Source of the DNA: Achromobacter kerstersii
GTDB taxonomy: Bacteria > Pseudomonadota > Gammaproteobacteria > Burkholderiales > Burkholderiaceae_B
Assembly (NCBI RefSeq): GCF_902859595.1
Contig: NZ_CADIJQ010000001.1
Location: forward strand, 310,001-374,000
DNA: 64,000 bases
Reading direction: 5' to 3'
The notes below the pieces were generated by a model. It saw nothing but the letters and a program-made list of their open reading frames with translations. It was not told the origin of the DNA and did not search any database. Shown piece after piece: positions 24,342-32,567 of this stretch (positions are counted from its first letter, which is position 1; each line of letters starts with the position of its first letter). The translations under genes and the position numbers were made by a program.

Positions 24342-25547
24342 ATGACTAGCCGTGCAACGTCCCGCCTTCCATATGAAGGCATCCGCGTCGTCGAGTTCAC
24401 CCACATGGTGATGGGGCCCACGTGCGGCATGCTGCTTGCGGACCTGGGCGCGGAAGTGATCAAGGTCGAACCGATAGGCGGCGACACCACGCGCCGCCTG
24501 CTGGGGTCGGGCGCGGGGTTTTTCCCCATGTTCAACCGCAACAAGAAGAGCATCGCGCTGGACCTGAAGCAGCCCGAAGGCGTTGAAGCCGCGCGGCGGC
24601 TGATCGATACCGCCGACGTCGTCAGTGAGAATTTCAAGTCGGGCGTCATGGACAAGCTGGGCTTGGGCTATGCGGCGCTGAAAGCCCGCAACCCCCGGCT
24701 GATCTACGTCAGCCACAAGGGTTTTTTGCCCGGCCCGTATGACAACCGCACCGCGCTGGACGAAGTGGTGCAGATGATGGGCGGGCTGGCCTATATGACG
24801 GGCCGGTCAGGCGACCCGCTGCGCGCGGGTTCCAGCGTGAACGACATCATGGGCGGCATGTTCGGGGCGATGGGCGCGATGGCGGCGCTGGCGCAACGCG
24901 AACACACGGGCGTCGGCACGGAAGTGCAGGCCTCGCTGTTCGAGAACAACGTGTTCCTGGTCGGCCAGCACATGATGCAGTACGCGATGACGGGCAAGGC
25001 GCCCGCGCCGATGCCCAGCCGCATATCGGCTTGGGCGGTGTACGACGTGTTCACCGTGAAGGATGGCGAGCAGATCTTCCTGGCTGTTGTCAGCGACAAG
25101 CAGTGGGACATCTTCTGCCGCGCTTTCGGCTTGCAGGAATGGCTGGCGGATACGCGGCTAAAGACCAACAACGACCGCGTGCAGGCGCGCGAGTGGCTGA
25201 TGCCGCTGCTGCGTTCGCATCTGGCGGATTACCCCGCGGCGGCGCTTGCCGCACGGTTCGAAGAAGAAGGCTTGCCCTTTGCGCCCATCACCCGTCCCGA
25301 ACAGCTGTTTGACGACCCGCATCTGAAAGCCACCGGTGGGCTGGCCCCGATCACGCTGCCCGACGGGCGCGAGAGCTTCGTGCCGCTGGCCCCCTTGACG
25401 CTGGACGGGCGGCAACCCCCCATCCGCTTGCAGCCGCCGGCTGTGGGCGAACACACCGACGCGCTCTTGCGGGCGGTCGGCTATCGCGACGACGAGATCG
25501 CGGCCTTGAAGGCAAGGCGCATAACAGAAGGAGACCAACCATCATGA
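24342..25547 (+). CDS. CaiB/BaiF family III CoA-transferase
   Basis: The 401-residue protein has the family III features: EGIRVVEFTHMVMGPTCGMLLADLGAEVIKVE at the start, NRNKKSIALDLK near residue 65, SENFKSGVMDKLGLGY near 96, and the catalytic aspartate at Asp168 in SSVNDIMGGMFG. These enzymes move CoA between carboxylic acids. The human family member SUGCT uses hydroxymethylglutarate as acceptor. With HMG-CoA lyase 40 bases upstream, activation of 3-hydroxy-3-methylglutarate or a related acid to its CoA ester is a fair inference. Its stop codon overlaps the next start (ATGA at 25544-25547). Confidence 0.85.
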   Translation: MTSRATSRLPYEGIRVVEFTHMVMGPTCGMLLADLGAEVIKVEPIGGDTTRRLLGSGAGFFPMFNRNKKSIALDLKQPEGVEAARRLIDTADVVSENFKSGVMDKLGLGYAALKARNPRLIYVSHKGFLPGPYDNRTALDEVVQMMGGLAYMTGRSGDPLRAGSSVNDIMGGMFGAMGAMAALAQREHTGVGTEVQASLFENNVFLVGQHMMQYAMTGKAPAPMPSRISAWAVYDVFTVKDGEQIFLAVVSDKQWDIFCRAFGLQEWLADTRLKTNNDRVQAREWLMPLLRSHLADYPAAALAARFEEEGLPFAPITRPEQLFDDPHLKATGGLAPITLPDGRESFVPLAPLTLDGRQPPIRLQPPAVGEHTDALLRAVGYRDDEIAALKARRITEGDQPS

Positions 25548-26530
25548 TCACGCTGACCCGACGCTCGTTTTTGAGCGCCACGCTTTGCGCGGCCGCGTTG
25601 CCGTTGCGGCTGCATGCCGCGTCCGCCTATCCGGACGGCCGGCCCATCCGGCTGATTGTTCCGTACACGCCGGGCGGCGGCACCGATTCGGTGGCGCGCG
25701 CGATTGCGGCCAAGATCACCGGGGCCGCCGGGTGGTCCGTGGTGGTGGAAAACCGCCCCGGCGCGGGCGGCAACATCGGTCTGGATACCGTGGCCAAGAC
25801 GCGCCCGGACGGCTTCATGCTGGGCCTGGGCCAAACCGCCAACCTGGCGATCAACCCGGCGCTGATGCCCAAGATGCCGTTTGATGCCACCAAGGATTTC
25901 GCGGCGGTCGCCATGGTGGCGTCGCTGCCCGTGGTGTTGGTCGTCAAGGCCAACGCGCGCTGGAACACGCTGGCCGATCTGGTCAAGGAAGCGCGCGCGC
26001 AGCCCGGCGCCATCAAGCAGGCGCTGGCCGGGTCCGGCACCGTGGGCCATCTGGCGGGCGAGCTGTTGGCGTATCAAGCCAAGTTTCAGGTGCTGAACGT
26101 GCCGTACCGGGGCGCGGCGCCCGCGTTGAACGACCTGTTGGGCGAGAACACCGACTACATGTTCGCCACGCCGCAGGCCGCGCAGGAAATGCTGAAAGGC
26201 AAGGTGCTGCGCCCCTTGGCCGTCACTTCCCGCGAACGCCTGTCGATTCTGCCCGACGTGCCGACCGTGGCGGAATCCGGGTTCGATGGCTTCGAGGCCG
26301 TGGACTGGAAGGCGCTGGTGGCCCCGGCCGGCACGCCGCCCGAGATCATTGATACGGTCAACGGCGTCGTTGAAAAAGTGCTGGCGGACCCGGCCACCAT
26401 CGCCATGTTCACGGCGGAAGGCAGCAAGCCGATGGGCGGATCGCCCCAGGCCGCGCAGCAATACATCCGGGACGAACAACAGAAGTGGGCACGGCTGATC
26501 CGCGAAGCCAATATCCAGACGGCGGCGTAG
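25544..26530 (+). CDS. Bug/TctC-family periplasmic solute-binding protein
   Basis: The 328-residue protein starts with a twin-arginine-like signal (TRRSFLSATLCAAAL) and then the Bug-family pattern: PIRLIVPYTPGGGTDSVARAIA, VENRPGAGGNIGLDTVAKTRPDGFMLGLG, and PDVPTVAESGFDGFEAVDWKALVAP. Such proteins feed TctAB permeases with carboxylates. A tctAB pair lies convergently 132 bases downstream, so the three may make one transporter although they are on opposite strands. The ligand is probably a mevalonate- or methylglutarate-like acid, by context only. Confidence 0.88.
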   Translation: MITLTRRSFLSATLCAAALPLRLHAASAYPDGRPIRLIVPYTPGGGTDSVARAIAAKITGAAGWSVVVENRPGAGGNIGLDTVAKTRPDGFMLGLGQTANLAINPALMPKMPFDATKDFAAVAMVASLPVVLVVKANARWNTLADLVKEARAQPGAIKQALAGSGTVGHLAGELLAYQAKFQVLNVPYRGAAPALNDLLGENTDYMFATPQAAQEMLKGKVLRPLAVTSRERLSILPDVPTVAESGFDGFEAVDWKALVAPAGTPPEIIDTVNGVVEKVLADPATIAMFTAEGSKPMGGSPQAAQQYIRDEQQKWARLIREANIQTAA

Positions 26531-26545
26531 ATGACGGACGGGGCG

Positions 26546-26612
26546 CCCCGGCACAAGGGCCGCCCCGGCACAAGGGCCGCCCCGGCAAAAAGGGCCGCCC
26601 CGGCAAAAAAAT
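26546..26612. repeat. Tandem 17-18 bp GC-rich repeat between convergent operons
   Basis: The unit CCCCGGCACAAGGGCCG begins at 26546, 26563, 26580 and 26598, with the third and fourth copies changed to carry CAAAAA or CAAAAAAAT. Each copy can pair with itself or its neighbours, and on the minus strand each brings a short T-run. The array abuts the terminator hairpin at 26613-26637 and could act as a back-up terminator series. Confidence 0.6.
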
Positions 26613-26637
26613 GGGCCGCCCGATTCGCGGGCGGCCC
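26613..26637 (-). terminator. Intrinsic terminator of the tctBA operon
   Basis: GGGCCGCCCG (26613-26622) and CGGGCGGCCC (26628-26637) make a perfect 10-bp stem with a five-base loop. On the minus strand the stem is followed by ATTTTTTT, a proper T-tract. The tctA gene ends at 26663 on that strand. Confidence 0.85.
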
Positions 26638-26662
26638 TTGCATGCCAAGCGGGCGCAAACCG

Positions 26663-28051
26663 TCAGGCCATCAGCTTCACAATGGCCGGCACCGACAGCA
26701 CCGCCGTGTAGTAGCCCATGAACTGCACGCCCGTGTTGAAGCCAAACAAGCGCGACAACAAGCCGCCGAACAGACCCATCGTCAGGATCACGAGCAGGCC
26801 CAGGAACTGGCCTTCCCAGATGCTGATCACGATGATCAGGCCGACGAACGTGGCGATGATGGCTTCGTGGCTGACCTTGCGCGACACGAACAACGCGGCG
26901 CGGCGTGCGAAGTTCATGGCGAAGGGGTAGGACACCACCGCGGCCAGCAGCACCGCCAACATGCCGTAACCCAGGAATTCCCAGTGGTTCAGCAGGTTGT
27001 GCAGGTTGTGGGTTTCGCCGGTGGCGGCGTCAACCGTAAAGCGCGGCGGCGCGTTGAACAGCGGCGCGGCGGGGCCGGCGGCCACGGGGCTGAGCGGCAG
27101 GCCGAATGCGATCAGCGGAATGAGCGCTTCGGCGATGTACGTGGCTTCGGTGACGCCATTGCGCGCCGACAGCACCGTCGTCAGCCGGTGATACGCGTGC
27201 TTGATGCGCGAGCCCACCAGCTCGCCCAGCACCACCGTCATGGCGACGGGGCTGAACACGAAGGTGGCGCTGGAGATGGCGGCGGTGGCCAGCGTCCAGC
27301 GGGTCTGCGTGCGGTCCATGACCTTCAGCGGGTTCGGGAAATAGCCCGACCAGCCCTTGACGTCGGGCGCCAGCGAGAACGTGCGGACCTTTTCGCGCAT
27401 CATCTTCGCGCGGCCCATGGGCGAGATCACGGTGAACAGATCGGCAATCAGCGGCCCGATGGCGATGCCCAGGAAGTAGCTGATGCTGAGCTTGACGCCG
27501 TATTTGGCGGTCAGGCTTTGCAGCGCGATGATCACCACCACGAACGGCACCAGCAGCGCCACGGCGGCCCAGCGTCCTGCGGAAAAGTAGGCGATCAACA
27601 CGGCGGCGGCCAGGAAAATCCACGGCGCAGACTTGGTGATGGCCGCGCCAAACGGCGCCAGCAGCACGGCGAACAGCACGGCCAGCGGCACCGCGACAAA
27701 GGCGGCGACGATGGCGCCCGACACCATCTTGCGCAGCGCGATGTGCGGCACGCCCAGCTTGCGCAACATATTCGCGTCTTGCAGCAAGGGGGTGGCCAGC
27801 GTGTCGCCGGGAATGCCGAGCAAGGCCGTTGGCACCGCGTGCGTCATGTGTTTGGCGACGGCGCCCGCCAAGAAGAACGTGAACACGCCGGCGGGCGGCA
27901 CGCCCAGCAGCACGACCAGCAAGGTCAGGGGCGCAAGCGTGGTGGTTTCATCGGTGCCGGACACCAAGCCAATGGCGGCGAACACCACGGCGCCCAGCAG
28001 GCCCATGGCGGCGGCCACCATGATTTGTTCAAGCAGGATCGGGTCGCTCAT
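26663..28051 (-). CDS. Tripartite tricarboxylate transporter large permease (TctA type)
   Basis: The 462-residue protein is strongly hydrophobic with about 11-12 membrane segments. The TctA signature appears near residue 75 as PTALLGIPGDTLATPLL, and a related half-motif occurs in the second half (LIAFGLPLSPVAAGPAAPLF). It is a little shorter than most TctA proteins, which are near 500 residues, so it may be a divergent branch. It forms the membrane channel of a carboxylate importer together with the small subunit encoded just upstream, whose stop overlaps this start by four bases. It is the last gene after mvaA and tctB on the minus strand. Confidence 0.82.
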   Translation of the reverse strand: MSDPILLEQIMVAAAMGLLGAVVFAAIGLVSGTDETTTLAPLTLLVVLLGVPPAGVFTFFLAGAVAKHMTHAVPTALLGIPGDTLATPLLQDANMLRKLGVPHIALRKMVSGAIVAAFVAVPLAVLFAVLLAPFGAAITKSAPWIFLAAAVLIAYFSAGRWAAVALLVPFVVVIIALQSLTAKYGVKLSISYFLGIAIGPLIADLFTVISPMGRAKMMREKVRTFSLAPDVKGWSGYFPNPLKVMDRTQTRWTLATAAISSATFVFSPVAMTVVLGELVGSRIKHAYHRLTTVLSARNGVTEATYIAEALIPLIAFGLPLSPVAAGPAAPLFNAPPRFTVDAATGETHNLHNLLNHWEFLGYGMLAVLLAAVVSYPFAMNFARRAALFVSRKVSHEAIIATFVGLIIVISIWEGQFLGLLVILTMGLFGGLLSRLFGFNTGVQFMGYYTAVLSVPAIVKLMA

Positions 28052-28551
28052 GCCAGCGCCTCCTTGGATGCGCCTTGCGGCAGAGTGTTGGCGGTGGCGG
28101 TGGCGGTGGCGGTGGCCGAGTCAGCCGCTTTTGCCGGAGGCTCGGTGAACAGGTCGTACAGATCCAGTTCCTTCAGTTCACGCACCACGGCTTCCGGCAG
28201 GTCCGCCAGGGTGCCCAAACCGCCAGGTTGCTCGGCCAATTCAGCCAGCACTTCGGCGCGCCAGGCCGGGTCATGCGTGGACGTGTGTTCGATGACTTCG
28301 CGTTTGGGCGGGAACAGGCGCGCGCAGATCACGCCTGCAATCACGCAGCCTGCCAGCCCGGCCAGCATCGCGTAGGCGTGCGCCAGTTCCGGCGACGCCA
28401 CCATGCCGCGCAACCAGCGGCTGGCGGCGTAGAAGCCCGCCACGCTGATGGTGATGCCGATGCCGATGGCCCAGGCCAGCTGGCGCAGGTCTACGGTGTC
28501 GCTCCATACCTCGGCCAGGCGCCAGGACGGCGCCGGGGATTTTGGTTCCAT
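28048..28551 (-). CDS. Small TctB-like membrane subunit
   Basis: The 167-residue protein has two hydrophobic helices (about residues 26-44 and 60-78) and then a soluble tail. Position between mvaA and tctA and coupling to tctA (ATGA overlap at 28048-28051) mark it as the small subunit of the transporter, although canonical TctB has four helices and sequence similarity is weak. The tail contains an alternating Ala-Thr run encoded by a hexanucleotide repeat of GGCGGT type near 28089-28115, which could vary in length by slippage. Confidence 0.65.
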   Translation of the reverse strand: MEPKSPAPSWRLAEVWSDTVDLRQLAWAIGIGITISVAGFYAASRWLRGMVASPELAHAYAMLAGLAGCVIAGVICARLFPPKREVIEHTSTHDPAWRAEVLAELAEQPGGLGTLADLPEAVVRELKELDLYDLFTEPPAKAADSATATATATANTLPQGASKEALA

Positions 28552-28643
28552 GTCTCTCTCCGTTGGGTTGGGCGGCGCCGGCGTTACCGTGCGCCGCCTC
28601 TGTTCTTATGGGGGCATGCTGGGTGGCCTGTGCTGGCCGGGCG

Positions 28644-29927
<1,284 letters not shown>

Positions 29928-29970
29928 GATGGCAGGTCTCCGTATAAGAATGTGTGGCCAGATTCTAGGT

Positions 29971-30014
29971 AAACTGTACCGCCATTGAGAGGTACAGTTT
30001 TGGCAAACAGTACC
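29971..30014. promoter_or_regulatory. MocR operator: 10-bp perfect inverted repeat plus a third half-site
   Basis: AAACTGTACC (29971-29980) and GGTACAGTTT (29991-30000) are a perfect 10-bp inverted repeat with a 10-base spacer. AAACAGTACC (30005-30014) is a third copy with one mismatch, in the orientation of the first. A possible -10 box for mvaA (TAGAAT on the minus strand, 29962-29967) lies next to the first half-site. The set lies in the 121-bp gap between mvaA and the regulator gene. Confidence 0.75.
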
Positions 30015-30048
30015 ATCGCACTGCACCAATTTTTACGCCCTGGCCGTC

Positions 30049-31512
30049 ATGCGCGAAGACGGCCCATCACGCAGAACACTCGGCATGGACGACCTTAAAC
30101 ACTCCGGCAATTCAGGCCCGCGGCCGCGTGCGGCGCCCATCGCGGAAAGCCTGGCCAAGCTGATCGGCCAGCAAATCGCCGACGGCGTTTACCGGCCGGG
30201 CGACAAGCTGCCTTCATTGCGCGAACTGTCCCAGTTGCATCGCTACGCCAAGAACACGGTGGTGGTGGCGTTTGAAATGCTGGTGGCGCGCGGGCTGGTG
30301 GAACCCCGCCGGGGTTCCGGCTTCTTCGTGCTGGACGGCGACTTTGCGCGCAAGGCGGCCGACGAAGAGCCCGGCCAACTGAGCCGCGCCATGGACATCG
30401 TCTGGCTGATGCGCGAACAGCTCAAGACGCAGCCCGACGCCGTGCAGGCGGGCGATGGCTTTCCGCCCGTGGAATGGCTGGCCGACATGCGCATGGACCG
30501 CTATCACCAGAAGGTGGTGCGTACTGGGCTGGGCGCCTTGTTCCGCTATGGCAGCCGTTTTGGCTACGCGCCGTTGCGCGAAAGCCTGGTGCGCAAGCTG
30601 GGCGATGTGGGCGTGAACGTGGCGCCGCGCCAGCTGGTGCTGACGCATGGCGCGAACGAAGCCATGGACTTGGTGATTCGCTATTTCGTGCCGCCGGGCG
30701 CAACCGTGCTGGTCGACAACCCCGGCTACTACCCGCTGTTTGGCAAGCTGAAGCTGGCGGGCGTGCGCATGCTGGGCGTGCCGCGCTTATCGGATGGCCC
30801 TGACGTAGCCGCGCTGGAAGCCTTGTTGCAGCGCGAGAAACCGCGCTTGTTTTTCACGCAGTCGTTGGCGCACAACCCGACGGGGTCGGATATCTCGCTG
30901 GCGAAGGCGTACAAGGTCTTGCAGCTGTCCGAGCGCTACAACCTGATGATCGTGGAAAACGATGCGCTGGCGGATTTCAAACCGACGTCTGCCGTGCGGC
31001 TGTCGGCGTTGGACCAGTTGGAACGCACGATCTATATCGGCAGTTTTTCAAAATCGTTTTCAGCGGCGCTGCGCGTGGGGTTTATTGCGTGCAACGCCGC
31101 GTTGGCCAGTGACCTGGCCGACTTGAAGGCGTTGGTGCACGTCAGCAGTTCGGAATATTGCGAACGCATGGTGGACGTGATGCTGCGCGACGGCCATTAC
31201 GAGCGTCATCTGGCGCGGCTGCGCCAACGCCTGGAATCCGCCACGGGCCACGCCTTGCAGGTGCTGGACGCGCTGGGCGCCGAGGTGTTCGCGCGGCCGA
31301 CCAGTTCGATGTACCTGTGGACGGCGTTTCCGGGCGTACCCGATTCGCTGACGCTGGCAGCCGACCTGATGCCGAAGAAGGTCATCATGGCGCCGGGCCG
31401 CGTGTTCAGCGTGGACCCGACCGCCGTGTCGCCCTGGTCGCGCTGCAACGTGGGGGCGATCGGGTCGCCGCGTTTCAAGGAGACGCTGGAAGCGGCCCTG
31501 GCACGGCGATGA
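30049..31512 (+). CDS. MocR-family (GntR/aminotransferase) transcriptional regulator
   Basis: The 487-residue protein joins an N-terminal GntR winged helix (about residues 28-95, with YRPGDKLPSLRELSQLHRYAKNTVVVAFEML) to a fold-type I aminotransferase domain. The domain includes LVLTHGANEAMDLVIRYF, VDNPGYYPLF, the aspartate region VENDALADF, and the PLP-binding lysine in YIGSFSKSFSAALRVG. MocR proteins use pyridoxal phosphate to sense a ligand and do not act as transaminases. A second ATG at 30085 is also possible because neither start has a clear ribosome site. It is divergent from mvaA and probably controls the mvaA-tctB-tctA operon through the repeats at 29971-30014. Confidence 0.9.
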   Translation: MREDGPSRRTLGMDDLKHSGNSGPRPRAAPIAESLAKLIGQQIADGVYRPGDKLPSLRELSQLHRYAKNTVVVAFEMLVARGLVEPRRGSGFFVLDGDFARKAADEEPGQLSRAMDIVWLMREQLKTQPDAVQAGDGFPPVEWLADMRMDRYHQKVVRTGLGALFRYGSRFGYAPLRESLVRKLGDVGVNVAPRQLVLTHGANEAMDLVIRYFVPPGATVLVDNPGYYPLFGKLKLAGVRMLGVPRLSDGPDVAALEALLQREKPRLFFTQSLAHNPTGSDISLAKAYKVLQLSERYNLMIVENDALADFKPTSAVRLSALDQLERTIYIGSFSKSFSAALRVGFIACNAALASDLADLKALVHVSSSEYCERMVDVMLRDGHYERHLARLRQRLESATGHALQVLDALGAEVFARPTSSMYLWTAFPGVPDSLTLAADLMPKKVIMAPGRVFSVDPTAVSPWSRCNVGAIGSPRFKETLEAALARR

Positions 31513-31544
31513 AGCGGCACATTGAAGCGGCACAGTGAAGCGGC
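31510..31544. repeat. 13-bp tandem repeat at the end of the MocR gene
   Basis: TGAAGCGGCACA starts at 31510 and again at 31523, and a partial copy TGAAGCGGC starts at 31536. The first copy contains the stop codon of the regulator gene. The array makes no hairpin. Confidence 0.5.
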
Positions 31545-31567
31545 GTTGAAGTAACCATCAGGGCGCG

Positions 31568-32368
31568 CTAGCGATACGCAAACTCCTTGAACCACTGCGC
31601 CATCTGCGCTTGCGCCTGGGTGCCAAGCGCGCGGCCTGGCGGCGTGCCGGGTGAGCTGCGCGCGCCTTGCACGGCAAAGCGCTTGACGCCACGGCGCGCG
31701 AGTTCGCGGGCCAAGCCCAGCAGCCGCGTTTCGCTCAACCAGTCTGGATGCCAGGTGATGCGGCATTCGAAATCCGTACCGGCCGACAGCAGCTGCGTCA
31801 GGCAGGCGAGCGCGGGGCGTTGGGAATCCCGGCGCCCCGTGATGTCGTCATAGCCTTCTGCATCGGCCTTGATGTCCAGCCCCACCCAATCCAGATGGCG
31901 CAGCACGTCGGCCAGCCGCAGCGGATAAATGCCCGCCGTGTGCAGCCCGACCCGATAGCCCATGCGCCGCACATCACGGATCAGTGACGGCAGGCGCGGC
32001 TCGCTCAGCGGCTCACCGCCCGAGAACACCACGGCATCCAGCAAGCCGCGCCGTGTCTCCAGAAAGGCCCGGGTCTCGCGCCAGTCGTAGCGGGCGGTGC
32101 GCGTTTGCAGTTCGGTGTTGTGGCAGTAGTGGCATCGCCACGGGCAGCCAGAGATGAAGACGACGGCGGCTAACTGGCCGGGCCAGTCCACCGTGGAAAA
32201 AGGAACCAGCCCGCCGATGGCCGGCGAATGCCGGGGCAGGGGCTGGGCAACAGGCTGGGGCGGCGCGGCGCAGGCCGGCCTTGCGGCCAGCCTGCGCGTC
32301 CCGGCTTCAGCATTTGCGTGCAGGGGTGCGCCCTCAGGCGCGCTGCTCGACGAAGAAGCGGCGTTCAT
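31568..32368 (-). CDS. nrdG: Anaerobic ribonucleotide reductase activating enzyme NrdG (radical SAM)
   Basis: The 266-residue protein is a radical SAM enzyme with the cluster motif Cys75-x3-Cys79-x2-Cys82 (CPWRCHYCHN), preceded by GGLVPFSTVDWPGQLAAVVF, and with the SAM-binding FSGGEPL. These features are those of NrdG-type activases, which make the glycyl radical on NrdD using an iron-sulfur cluster and S-adenosylmethionine. The first 50 residues are low in complexity and rich in Ala and Ser, so a shorter start is possible. The ORF overlaps the end of the small NrdD gene by 35 bases in another frame, indicating coupled translation. Confidence 0.88.
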   Translation of the reverse strand: MNAASSSSSAPEGAPLHANAEAGTRRLAARPACAAPPQPVAQPLPRHSPAIGGLVPFSTVDWPGQLAAVVFISGCPWRCHYCHNTELQTRTARYDWRETRAFLETRRGLLDAVVFSGGEPLSEPRLPSLIRDVRRMGYRVGLHTAGIYPLRLADVLRHLDWVGLDIKADAEGYDDITGRRDSQRPALACLTQLLSAGTDFECRITWHPDWLSETRLLGLARELARRGVKRFAVQGARSSPGTPPGRALGTQAQAQMAQWFKEFAYR

Positions 32369-32519
32369 TGAATTCGCCTTGTTTACCGGTGTTGAAGGAA
32401 GAAACGGGGCGGTGGTAACCCATCACGCGGGTCCAGACTTCGCAGCGCACGCGCTGGCTGTCGTCTAGTTGCGGGGCGGGGGCGGCGATGGCCGCGACGG
32501 GGTCCGTCAAGGTTTGCAT
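32334..32519 (-). CDS. Separate glycyl-radical domain of class III ribonucleotide reductase
   Basis: The 61-residue protein consists of a short linker and the motif CEVWTRVMGYHRPVSSFN, followed by GKQGEFNERRFF. In most class III reductases this R-V-x-G-Y-x-R-P segment is the C-terminal end of NrdD and carries the glycyl radical. Here the candidate is Gly34. The gene has its own AGGAG site seven bases before the ATG, and the large NrdD ORF ends 48 bases upstream in the same frame. I infer that this small protein docks on NrdD and bears the radical made by NrdG. It lies within the nrdD-nrdG operon, overlapping nrdG by 35 bases. Confidence 0.85.
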   Translation of the reverse strand: MQTLTDPVAAIAAPAPQLDDSQRVRCEVWTRVMGYHRPVSSFNTGKQGEFNERRFFVEQRA

Positions 32520-32537
32520 GGAGTGGCTCCTGAAAAG

Positions 32538-32555
32538 GCCGGGCTTGTGCCCGGC
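32538..32555 (-). other. Hairpin between nrdD and its separate glycyl-radical gene
   Basis: GCCGGGC (32538-32544) and GCCCGGC (32549-32555) form a perfect 7-bp stem with a four-base loop. On the minus strand it is followed by CTTTT and then the AGGAG site of the small gene. It may be a leaky terminator or an mRNA stability element that sets the ratio of the two proteins. Confidence 0.5.
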
Positions 32556-32567
32556 GGTGGGCGCGCG

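Noticed and set aside
26531..28375. Long plus-strand open frame of 614 codons opposite tctA and tctB
   Set aside because: It is antisense to a well-supported permease pair and its product is a low-complexity string rich in His, Arg, Gln and Gly, typical of the complement of hydrophobic coding DNA at high GC.
32520..32567. Gap between nrdD and the small gene as a simple frameshift or sequencing error
   Set aside because: The frame is kept across the gap, the small gene has its own AGGAG and ATG, and a hairpin lies between, so separate translation is at least possible. A substitution error making the TAG cannot be excluded from one sequence and is noted in the finding.
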